Source: Firmicutes bacterium CAG:24053_14 (lineage in GTDB: Bacteria; Bacillota; Clostridia; Oscillospirales; Oscillospiraceae). Taken from it: a stretch of DNA of 22,898 nt. The stretch is taken from positions 1-22,898 of the forward strand of contig MNSZ01000050.1 of NCBI GenBank assembly GCA_001916715.1. Reading direction: 5' to 3'. Every line of letters begins with the position of its first letter. Within the stretch, counting starts at the first letter, position 1. Made by a program: the position numbers and the translations under genes. This document shows positions 15,127 to 21,199 of this stretch, one piece after another. The notes beneath the pieces are model-generated. The model made no database searches. It was given only the letters and a program-made list of their open reading frames with translations, and had not been told where the DNA came from.

Positions 15127-15720
15127 ATGCACGTTGACGTTTCGCTCCAGCTCGCGCAGCTGGCAGTGTCGGTGCTGACGGGCTTTGCGCTCGGCGTTTT
15201 GTATGACGTTCTGCGCGCCATGCGAAGGGTGTTTAAAATCAATGCCGCGCTCGATGCGCTGTATTGTGCGGTGCTGCTGCTTGCGCTGTTCACGCTCGGC
15301 ATGGATATCGGGCAGGGAGGGGTGCATGTGTTCATGTTCTGCGCCGCGGCTGCCGGATGCGCAGCCTATATGGCGCTTCTGAGCGGCGCTCTGCTGCCGC
15401 TTTTTGAAAAAGTCACCGCCTTTGCCGCCAAAGCCGCGTCTCCGATATGCAAGTTAATAAATAAATTTGCAAACTGCGCCAAAAAATGCTTTTCAAAAGC
15501 CTTAAACTGGTATACAATAAGAAAACAAAGTAGGAAAAGGAGAACCGGAGAGCAGAATGAAAAAATCGACGACGATCGTCGGTCTGGCATTGACGATGCT
15601 TGCCGTATATGCTATTCTGAACCTGGTAAGCCTCAAGCGCGATCTTGCCGACGCAATGGAGCAGACAAGCGCACTTCAGGCGGAGATACAGCAGGCTCAG
15701 GCAGAAGGCGCGGAGCTTGA
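15127..15720 (+). CDS. yabQ: Spore cortex biosynthesis protein YabQ, with an odd overlapping tail
   Basis: The frame gives 197 residues. Residues 1-95 have the YabQ pattern: LAVSVLTGFALGVLYDVLRA followed by three or more membrane helices, then a basic cytoplasmic tail. YabQ is a membrane protein needed for spore cortex formation. The ATG touches the yabP stop codon (TGAATG). The frame runs 164 nt into the divIC-like gene, so residues from about 144 onward are read from that gene's DNA in another frame and look like an unconstrained tail. If one extra base were present near the A6 tract at 15481-15486, the protein would instead end at TAG 15531-15533, leaving a normal 23-nt gap. Either a lost stop or an indel is possible. 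Confidence 0.85.
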   Translation: MHVDVSLQLAQLAVSVLTGFALGVLYDVLRAMRRVFKINAALDALYCAVLLLALFTLGMDIGQGGVHVFMFCAAAAGCAAYMALLSGALLPLFEKVTAFAAKAASPICKLINKFANCAKKCFSKALNWYTIRKQSRKRRTGEQNEKIDDDRRSGIDDACRICYSEPGKPQARSCRRNGADKRTSGGDTAGSGRRRGA

Positions 15721-15829
15721 GGAGAAAATGCAGGCCCTCGATACCGACGAGGGAATAGAAAGTCTGGCAAAATACCGGCTGAGATTGATCGGCTCGGACG
15801 AAAAGATATTTAGAGATATAAGGGGATAA
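15557..15829 (+). CDS. Septum formation initiator, DivIC/FtsB/FtsL-like
   Basis: A 90-residue bitopic membrane protein: short cytoplasmic N terminus, one helix (about 6-24), a coiled coil (about 26-62, rich in E, Q, A and L), and the family's C-terminal motif ESLAKYRLRLIGSDEKIF. Proteins of this kind join the FtsL-DivIB complex at the division septum. It follows yabP-yabQ and precedes a yabR-like gene, which is the position of divIC in Bacillus and Clostridia. AAAAGGAGA is the ribosome binding site. Its first 164 nt also lie in the yabQ frame. Confidence 0.87.
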   Translation: MKKSTTIVGLALTMLAVYAILNLVSLKRDLADAMEQTSALQAEIQQAQAEGAELEEKMQALDTDEGIESLAKYRLRLIGSDEKIFRDIRG

Positions 15830-15832
15830 AAT

Positions 15833-16279
15833 ATGCAGCCTGAAGTGGGAGCGGTGCTCGAAGGCAAGGTAAGCGGCGTAACGAAATTCGGCGCTTTTGT
15901 AAATCTGCCCGGAGGCAAGAGCGGTCTCGTGCATATTTCGGAGATCGCAAACACTTTTGTAAGCGACGTTGCGCAGTATGTCAGCGTCGGTCAGACTGTC
16001 AAGGTCAAGGTCATCGGCATAAACGGAGATAAAATAAATCTCTCGATCAAGCGCGCCGAGGAATCGGAGGAGGCTCCGCGCCGCCGCGTGCCGCAGCAGC
16101 GCTCCGAGCAGCAAAGCAGGCCGCCCAAGCAGCCGCAGCAGCCGTCCGGGCAGGTCGCAGCGCCCACGGAGGATCAGGCGTTTGAGGATAAGCTTAAGCA
16201 GTTTATGAAGGATTCCGACAGCCGCATTGCGGATAACCGCATGTATGCCGACCGTGGACGTTCCCGAAGAAGAAAGTAA
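15833..16279 (+). CDS. S1 RNA-binding domain protein, YabR-like
   Basis: A 148-residue protein with one S1 domain (about 5-74: GAVLEGKVSGVTKFGAFVNL, GLVHISEI, INLSIKR). A Q/P/R-rich disordered linker and a short helical, very basic C-terminal end (RGRSRRRK) follow. YabR and general stress protein 13 are relatives; they bind RNA or ribosomes, with no settled role. It begins 3 nt after the divIC-like gene, with AGGGG as ribosome binding site, and is followed by a strong terminator. It is the last gene of the yabP unit. Confidence 0.92.
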   Translation: MQPEVGAVLEGKVSGVTKFGAFVNLPGGKSGLVHISEIANTFVSDVAQYVSVGQTVKVKVIGINGDKINLSIKRAEESEEAPRRRVPQQRSEQQSRPPKQPQQPSGQVAAPTEDQAFEDKLKQFMKDSDSRIADNRMYADRGRSRRRK

Positions 16280-16281
16280 CT

Positions 16282-16308
16282 AATCAGCCGCATTTGCGGC
16301 TGATTTTT
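16282..16308 (+). terminator. Terminator after the yabP-yabR unit
   Basis: A perfect 11-bp inverted repeat AATCAGCCGCA/TGCGGCTGATT followed by T residues, 2 nt after the S1-domain gene stop. Confidence 0.94.
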
Positions 16309-16336
16309 CTTAAGCTGACGAGAGCCGAACCCATAT

Positions 16337-16564
16337 CGCCTGTCAGCGCGCCCTTCCGGCTATTTTCGCCTTTTTTGTCTTTATGGGCGTCAGCCCACCT
16401 GCACCAAAGAAAACCGAAAATATCTCGAAAAGCACAGTCGGCAGGTGCTCGCAGTTTTGCCGGAGCGGATTTTTGCTCAGGCAAGGCAAAGCGCGAAGAG
16501 AATACTGTTGTATCGTCAAGGGCTTTAACGCAGCATGGGCGAAAATCTGCCCGTCAAACCGTGT
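16337..16564 (+). repeat. Diverged copy of a dispersed intergenic repeat
   Basis: This stretch aligns to the reverse complement of 22506-22659. Shared blocks are CGCCTG(T/A)CAGCG at the left end, GGGCGTCAGCCC then CCTGCACC in the middle, CGAAGAGAATACT, GTCAAGGG, GGCTT(T/G)A, CTGCCCGTCAAA and CCGTGT at the right end, in the same order. This copy has an extra block of about 75 bp (roughly 16415-16491) and lacks the terminal inverted repeats of the other. It begins about 30 nt after a terminator. Confidence 0.8.
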
Positions 16565-16711
16565 GAAATGTGGCGCTTGCGCCAAAATGCAGAATCGTGC
16601 GGCGAGTCGTGCAGGACTTGAAATCGGGCATGCTCGTTTCTGCACTGATTTCTGCGCAGATATCTCCGGCGGCTGTGCTGTTTTAATGAAATTCTTAACA
16701 CAACTTAATGG

Positions 16712-16739
16712 ACGCGGCGGTTTTCACCGCCGCGTTTTT
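16712..16739 (+). terminator. Orphan rho-independent terminator
   Basis: Stem ACGCGGCGG/CCGCCGCGT with loop TTTTCA and a following T-run. It only suits plus-strand transcripts. No gene ends nearby: the closest upstream plus-strand gene ended at 16279 and already has a terminator. It may end an unannotated short RNA. Confidence 0.8.
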
Positions 16740-16751
16740 GAATGCGCAGCT

Positions 16752-17001
16752 TGCAGGCTGAAGCAAAAATGCATGTTTTGCAGGCCAAAATCGCAGCAAA
16801 ATGCAAGCCGATTTTCTTCTTGCAGTGTTATTTTGCATAGCACTCACACAAAAACTTGCAAAAACAGGGCGTTTACACACCGCCGCAGGGCCAAAACGAA
16901 TAATGAAGCCTTGCATTATGCAAACTGCAAAATGCCTGCAAAAGTAATTCTGCAAGTTTTCAAAATGCGGTTGCAAAACGAGAAAAACTGTGCAACATGC
17001 A
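16752..17001. repeat. Block with 15 TGCA palindromes
   Basis: TGCA starts at 16752, 16770, 16779, 16802, 16821, 16834, 16857, 16912, 16919, 16926, 16937, 16951, 16972, 16991 and 16998. Most are within TTGCA or TGCAA, many as TTGCAAAA-like words on either strand. About one would be expected by chance in 250 bp. Spacing is irregular, with a 7-nt step recurring three times. Confidence 0.75.
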
Positions 17002-17033
17002 CAAAAAGTGAAACTCGTTTTTGTGGAAAACAG

Positions 17034-17061
17034 TTGATTTTCTCGGAGAAATAGCTATAAT
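17034..17061 (+). promoter_or_regulatory. Promoter of the small peptide gene
   Basis: TTGATT (17034-17039), a 16-nt spacer and TATAAT (17056-17061). It gives a leader of about 50 nt before the ATG at 17118. Confidence 0.75.
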
Positions 17062-17117
17062 AAAACATGCAAAGAGAAATTAACTCAAGGCCTAAAATTT
17101 GAAAGGAGCGCACAACA

Positions 17118-17201
17118 ATGGTAGCAGGTATCGGTATTTTCGGAGCAGCATATCTCGCAGGCATGGTTTGGATGACCGTCAGAGGCATGCAGAAGGCTTA
17201 A
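17118..17201 (+). CDS. 27-residue hydrophobic membrane peptide
   Basis: The peptide starts MVAGIGIFGAAYLAGM and ends in the basic MTVRGMQKA. It is a single hydrophobic helix (about 2-19) with a positively charged tail, so it should insert in the membrane. Support for a real gene: AAAGGAG 9 nt before the ATG, a good promoter (17034-17061) and a terminator 20 nt after the stop, giving a compact single-gene unit. I do not recognise the family; it is not SpoVM and shows no lipobox or leader-peptide motif. Possible roles include a subunit of a membrane complex or a type I toxin-like peptide, but nothing in the sequence decides. It is too short for most gene finders. Confidence 0.75.
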   Translation: MVAGIGIFGAAYLAGMVWMTVRGMQKA

Positions 17202-17220
17202 TGAGTATAAAATATAAGTG

Positions 17221-17257
17221 ATCAAGTCCTCGGATGCTCCGGGGGCTTGATTTTTTT
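17221..17257 (+). terminator. Terminator after the small peptide gene
   Basis: A 14-bp stem ATCAAGTCCTCGGA/TCCGGGGGCTTGAT with two G-U pairs, loop TGC, and a run of seven T. Confidence 0.92.
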
Positions 17258-17276
17258 CGCCTTCGGCGTGTATAAT
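17247..17276 (+). promoter_or_regulatory. Promoter of the pseudouridine synthase gene, giving almost no leader
   Basis: TTGATT (17247-17252), an 18-nt spacer and TATAAT (17271-17276). The -35 box uses the T-run of the preceding terminator. The expected transcription start is at about 17283, right at the ATG (17284), with no ribosome binding site upstream. Confidence 0.62.
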
Positions 17277-17283
17277 AGCGCGT

Positions 17284-18261
17284 ATGAAAGAACTGACCGT
17301 AAGGCGAAACGACGCAGGTCAGCGGCTTGACCGCTTTGTCGGCAAGGCTGTGCCGCTGCTGCCGGAAACGCTGCTGCAAAAGTACATAAGAATTAAGCGC
17401 ATAAAATTAAACGGCAAGGGCGCAAAGCGCGATACGCGCCTATCTGAGGGCGACGTTCTGAGCCTTTACATAAACGATGAGTTTTTTGAAAAGCCGCGCG
17501 AGGATAATGCTTATCTCAAGGTCGGAAAACCGCGGATAAACATCGTCTATGAGGATGAGAACATCATTCTTGCCGATAAAAAGCCGGGCGTTTTGTGCCA
17601 CAGCGCGGGAGCGTGGGACTATAACACGCTTATTGCGAACATTCAGGCGTATCTTGCGCAGAAGGGCGAGTGGGACCCGAGAGGTGAGAACTCCTTTGCG
17701 CCGGCCTTGTGCAACCGCATTGACCGCAACACCGGCGGCATAGTCATTGCGGCGAAAAATGCCGAGGCGCTGAGAATATTAAACGACAAGATCCGCGACA
17801 GGGAGATAGAAAAATACTATCTCTGCGCCGTGCAGGGAAAGCCGAAGCAGCCGCGCGGCAGGCTTGAGAACTATCTGTTCAAGGACGCCGCGAAAAATCA
17901 GGTCTATGTGAAAAACCGCCCCGAGCCGGGAGCCAAGACTGCCGTTACGGAATACAGGCTCATCAAAACTTCGGGCGCGCTCTCGCTCGTGGAGTGCCGC
18001 CTGCTGACAGGACGCACTCACCAGATACGCGCGCAGATGGCTCATGCCGGCATGCCGCTTCTGGGCGACGGAAAGTACGGCAGCGAGCGGTTCAATAAAA
18101 ATTTAGGCGAAAAAGGTCAGGCGCTTTACTCGTATAAGCTCGAGTTTGCTTTCCCGACCGACGCCGGAATACTCGAGTATTTAAGGGGCAAATGCTTCAC
18201 CGTCGAAAGCGTTGAATTTGCAGAAAAATACTTTGGTATCGCAAGCCTTGACAGTATTTGA
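17284..18261 (+). CDS. RluD/RluA-family pseudouridine synthase
   Basis: A 325-residue enzyme that isomerizes uridines in rRNA. An S4 RNA-binding domain covers about 12-63 (AGQRLDRFVGKAVP, then RIKRIKLNGKGAKR). The catalytic domain follows, with catalytic D147 in NRIDRNTGG (HRLDxxTSG in most members) and the later LLTGRTHQIRAQMAHAGMPLLGD motif. The two changes in the catalytic motif (H to N, S to G) are seen in some clostridial paralogues. Subfamily assignment to RluB, C or D cannot be made safely. The ATG has no ribosome binding site and lies about 8 nt after the TATAAT box, which suggests a leaderless message. The S4 domain starts soon after M1, so the start is probably right. Confidence 0.92.
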   Translation: MKELTVRRNDAGQRLDRFVGKAVPLLPETLLQKYIRIKRIKLNGKGAKRDTRLSEGDVLSLYINDEFFEKPREDNAYLKVGKPRINIVYEDENIILADKKPGVLCHSAGAWDYNTLIANIQAYLAQKGEWDPRGENSFAPALCNRIDRNTGGIVIAAKNAEALRILNDKIRDREIEKYYLCAVQGKPKQPRGRLENYLFKDAAKNQVYVKNRPEPGAKTAVTEYRLIKTSGALSLVECRLLTGRTHQIRAQMAHAGMPLLGDGKYGSERFNKNLGEKGQALYSYKLEFAFPTDAGILEYLRGKCFTVESVEFAEKYFGIASLDSI

Positions 18262-18290
18262 AAAATTCTCGAAAAATATCGGGAAAGTTG

Positions 18291-18319
18291 TTGACTTTCA
18301 GGGATTTATTATGTATATT
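18291..18319 (+). promoter_or_regulatory. Promoter of the potABCD operon
   Basis: TTGACT (18291-18296), a 17-nt spacer and TATATT (18314-18319). It leaves a leader of about 70 nt before potA. Confidence 0.75.
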
Positions 18320-18333
18320 GTTCACGATGCAAT

Positions 18334-18363
18334 GGGCACTCCGGACGCAGGTCCGCAGTGTCC
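18334..18363 (+). other. Stem-loop in the potABCD leader
   Basis: GGGCACTCCGGAC (18334-18346), loop GCAG and GTCCGCAGTGTCC (18351-18363) form a 13-bp stem with one C-C mismatch and one G-U pair. A T-rich stretch follows but not a direct T-run, so it is not an ordinary terminator. It begins about 8 nt after the predicted transcription start. I do not recognise it as a known riboswitch. Confidence 0.6.
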
Positions 18364-18397
18364 TTTCTCGTATTTTTTATGAAATGGGGGAGGATAA

Positions 18398-19564
18398 ATG
18401 TCCAAAGAACTCATTCGCCTTGTGAATTGTCAAATGGCGTTTGACGACGAGATCGTTTTAGACGATATTAACCTGTATTTTAATGATAAGGAATTCCTTA
18501 CGCTGCTCGGCCCCTCCGGCTGCGGAAAAACCACCACGCTCAGAATAATCGGCGGTTTTATTAAGCCCACAGGCGGCGACGTGCTTTTTGACGGCGTGAG
18601 GATAAATGATGTCCCGCCTCACAAACGTAAGGTCAACACGGTGTTTCAGAAGTATGCGCTGTTTCCGCATCTTGATGTTTATGAAAACGTCGCGTTCGGC
18701 CTTCGCCTTGCGAAGCTGCCCGAGGAAGAGATCGACGAGCGCGTTACCGAAATGCTCGAGATCGTAAGCCTCAAGGGCTTTGAAAACCGCAAGGTATCGC
18801 AGCTTTCCGGCGGTCAGCAGCAGCGTGTTGCCATTGCGCGCGCTCTTGTGAACCGGCCAAAGGTTCTGCTTCTTGACGAACCGCTCGGCGCGCTTGATTT
18901 GCGCCTGCGCAAGGATATGCAGAACGAGCTAAAGCGCATTCAGCAGGCGATGGGCATTACTTTTATATATGTGACCCACGATCAGGAGGAGGCGCTCTCC
19001 ATGTCCGACACCGTTGTTGTCATGGATAAGGGTCGCATCCAGCAGATCGGCACGCCCGAGGATATATATAACGAGCCGAAGAACGCGTTCGTTGCCGACT
19101 TTATCGGCGAGAGTAATATCCTCGACGGTATTATGCTTGAGGACAGACTGGTCAAATTCTTCGGCCGCAAATTCAAATGCGTGGACTTCGGCTTTGAAAA
19201 GAACGAGCCTGTTGATGTTGTTATCCGCCCTGAGGATATTGACATTGTCGCACCGGACGACGGACATCTTTGCGGAACCGTCACCTCGGTAACGTTCAAG
19301 GGCGTGCATTATGATACGATAGTTGATTTCAAGGGCTTCAAGTGGCTTATCCAGACGACCGATTTCTACGAGGTCGGCTCGTACATCGGTATCCGCCTTG
19401 AGCCTGAGGATATCCACATTATGCACAAGAGCGAGTACTCCGGCATGTTCGGAGACTACAGCTCCTATTCCGCCGAGTACGATGAGATGGACGACCCCGA
19501 CCTCTATCCGGAAGACGCCGAAGAGAGCGAGGAGGCCTCGGAGGGCGGCAAAGATGAAGAATAA
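18398..19564 (+). CDS. potA: Spermidine/putrescine ABC transporter ATP-binding protein PotA
   Basis: The ATPase of a polyamine importer, 388 residues. Motifs: Walker A GPSGCGKTT (38-46), Q-loop Q84, signature LSGGQQQ (136-142), Walker B VLLLDEP (156-162), and H-loop H194 in YVTHDQEEA. A TOBE-like regulatory domain spans about 240-345. The last 40 or so residues form an unusual acidic, Tyr/Glu/Asp-rich tail (from about 350) beyond the normal PotA end. GGGGGAGG is just before the ATG. The end overlaps potB by 11 nt. Confidence 0.95.
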   Translation: MSKELIRLVNCQMAFDDEIVLDDINLYFNDKEFLTLLGPSGCGKTTTLRIIGGFIKPTGGDVLFDGVRINDVPPHKRKVNTVFQKYALFPHLDVYENVAFGLRLAKLPEEEIDERVTEMLEIVSLKGFENRKVSQLSGGQQQRVAIARALVNRPKVLLLDEPLGALDLRLRKDMQNELKRIQQAMGITFIYVTHDQEEALSMSDTVVVMDKGRIQQIGTPEDIYNEPKNAFVADFIGESNILDGIMLEDRLVKFFGRKFKCVDFGFEKNEPVDVVIRPEDIDIVAPDDGHLCGTVTSVTFKGVHYDTIVDFKGFKWLIQTTDFYEVGSYIGIRLEPEDIHIMHKSEYSGMFGDYSSYSAEYDEMDDPDLYPEDAEESEEASEGGKDEE

Positions 19565-20366
19565 AGCTCTTGCCGCACCCTATCTTGTCTGGATGGCACT
19601 GTTTACGATAGTGCCGCTTGCCATTGTCGCCTACTATGCGTTCACCGACGCAGCCACAGGCAAATTTACCTTTGCAAACATCGCAAACCTCGGCAATTAC
19701 ATGCCTATACTCATAAAGAGCATATGGCTTGCGCTCATCTCCTCGCTTATATGCATCGTCATCGGCTACCCCGTTGCGTATTTTATCGCAAACTGCAAGG
19801 AGACGACTCAGCGCTTTCTGTACATGCTCGTTATGCTGCCGATGTGCATAAGCTTCCTTCTGCGCACCCTCGCGTGGGTAGCGCTCACGGAGGATACCGG
19901 CATTATCAATAATTTCATAACCGCTATCGGCCTTCAGCCGCTGCCGCTTATCCGCAATAACGGCGCTGTTGTGCTCGGCATGGTATATAACTATCTGCCG
20001 TATATGATTATGCCGCTGTACACCGTTATCATGAAGATCGACCGCCGCCTTATCGAGGCCGCGCAGGATCTCGGCTGCAACAGCGTGAACGTCTTTAAAC
20101 GCGTGATACTTCCGCTTTCGGTGCCCGGAATAATCTCGGGCTTTACGATGGTGTTCGTTCCGGCAGTATCGACGTTTTACATTTCCCAGAAGCTCGGCTC
20201 CTCCGGAACGACGCTCATCGGCGACGTTATCGAGAGCCAGTTCAAGACCGCTTACAACCCGAACCTCGGCGCTGCTCTGAGCCTTATACTCATGGTGATG
20301 ATATTCATCTGCATCGGGGTCATGAACCGCTTCGGCGATGAGGAAGAGGAGGTCGTGACGCTGTGA
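19554..20366 (+). CDS. potB: Spermidine/putrescine ABC transporter permease PotB
   Basis: A 270-residue inner permease with six helices. The open frame extends back to 19323, but that part is a shadow of potA. The start is the ATG at 19554 (MKNKALAAPYLVW), with GGAGGG 8 nt upstream. The EAA loop that contacts PotA is at about 168-191 (EAAQDLGCNSVNVFKRVILP, followed by LSVPG). It overlaps potA by 11 nt and potC by 4 nt. The acidic C-terminal end (GDEEEEVVTL) is not typical but short. Confidence 0.95.
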   Translation: MKNKALAAPYLVWMALFTIVPLAIVAYYAFTDAATGKFTFANIANLGNYMPILIKSIWLALISSLICIVIGYPVAYFIANCKETTQRFLYMLVMLPMCISFLLRTLAWVALTEDTGIINNFITAIGLQPLPLIRNNGAVVLGMVYNYLPYMIMPLYTVIMKIDRRLIEAAQDLGCNSVNVFKRVILPLSVPGIISGFTMVFVPAVSTFYISQKLGSSGTTLIGDVIESQFKTAYNPNLGAALSLILMVMIFICIGVMNRFGDEEEEVVTL

Positions 20367-21199
20367 AGAATTTCAACAAGGTCTTTACTGTCATCGTCCT
20401 GCTGTTCCTGTACATCCCGATGATAGTCCTCGCCGTCGGCTCGTTTAACAGCGGCATGGATATTGCTGTTTTCAAGAGCTTCACCTTTGATAACTACAAG
20501 GAGCTTTTCCGCGACAGCGTTCTTTTGCCGCTGCTGTTAAACTCCGTTATCGTTGCGCTTTTGTCCTCGATATTCGCAACCATCCTCGGCACCTGCGCAG
20601 CCCTCGGCATTCACTCGATGGGGCCGCGCCTTCGCCGCTTCACGATGGGCGTTACGAATATTCCGCTGACTAACCCCGAGATCGTCACCGGCGTATCGCT
20701 TGCGCTGCTGTTTGCCTTCGTCGGAACGATGATGAAGATAAACAACATCCTCGGCTTTGCAACGCTGCTTATTGCGCACATAACCTTCAATCTGCCGTAT
20801 GTCATACTTTCGGTCATGCCGAAGCTCAAGCAGATGGATCCGAACCTGCGCGAGGCGGCGCTCGACCTCGGCTGCACGCCGTGGCAGGCGTTTTACAAGG
20901 TCGTTATCCACGAGATAACGCCGGGCATCGTTTCCGGCGCTCTCATGGCCTTCACCATGAGCCTTGACGATTTTGTCATCAGCTATTTTGTTTACGGTCC
21001 GCGATTTGTCACGCTGCCGGTGGAGATATATAACTACACCAAAAAGCCGCTCCAGCCGAAGATATATGCGCTGTTTACGCTGCTGTTTGCCGCGATACTC
21101 ATAGTCATGGTGCTCATGAATCTCCTGCAGGAGCGCGACGCAAAGCGCTCGCGCGAAAATCGCCGTGCGTTCCGCCGCGGAAAGAAGGTGGGCGCATGA
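20363..21199 (+). CDS. potC: Spermidine/putrescine ABC transporter permease PotC
   Basis: The second permease, 278 residues, six helices. It starts at GTG (20363), overlapping the potB stop as GTGA, with GAGGAGG about 10 nt upstream. The EAA loop is at about 164-190 (EAALDLGCTPWQAFYKVV, then TPGI). MSLDDFVISYF (199-209) is a conserved PotC stretch. The C terminus is strongly basic (RSRENRRAFRRGKK). It overlaps potD by 4 nt (ATGA). Confidence 0.95.
   Translation: MKNFNKVFTVIVLLFLYIPMIVLAVGSFNSGMDIAVFKSFTFDNYKELFRDSVLLPLLLNSVIVALLSSIFATILGTCAALGIHSMGPRLRRFTMGVTNIPLTNPEIVTGVSLALLFAFVGTMMKINNILGFATLLIAHITFNLPYVILSVMPKLKQMDPNLREAALDLGCTPWQAFYKVVIHEITPGIVSGALMAFTMSLDDFVISYFVYGPRFVTLPVEIYNYTKKPLQPKIYALFTLLFAAILIVMVLMNLLQERDAKRSRENRRAFRRGKKVGA

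Larger units (their letters stand above)
16309..17117. other. Gene-free region of about 0.8 kb
   Basis: I see no credible gene here. A 223-residue plus-strand frame (16383-17054) is judged spurious because it crosses a repeat, a terminator and a low-complexity region, and has Cys/Lys-heavy composition unlike any family. The stretch holds a diverged dispersed repeat (16337-16564), three further TGCA sites (16580-16650), an orphan terminator (16712-16739), a block dense in the word TGCA (16752-17001) and the promoter of the small peptide gene (17034-17061). The right half is clearly more AT-rich than the surrounding genes. Confidence 0.7.

Noticed and set aside
15480..15500. Programmed ribosomal frameshift in yabQ
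   Set aside because: The context is C AAA AAA T and not a full slippery heptamer, and no downstream stimulatory structure is evident. An indel or a lost stop is simpler.
16383..17054. 223-residue plus-strand frame in the intergenic region
   Set aside because: It crosses the dispersed repeat, a strong terminator and the TGCA-rich block, has no ribosome binding site and resembles no protein family. Its conserved part is shared DNA with the csoR-side repeat, where the longest frame uses another register.
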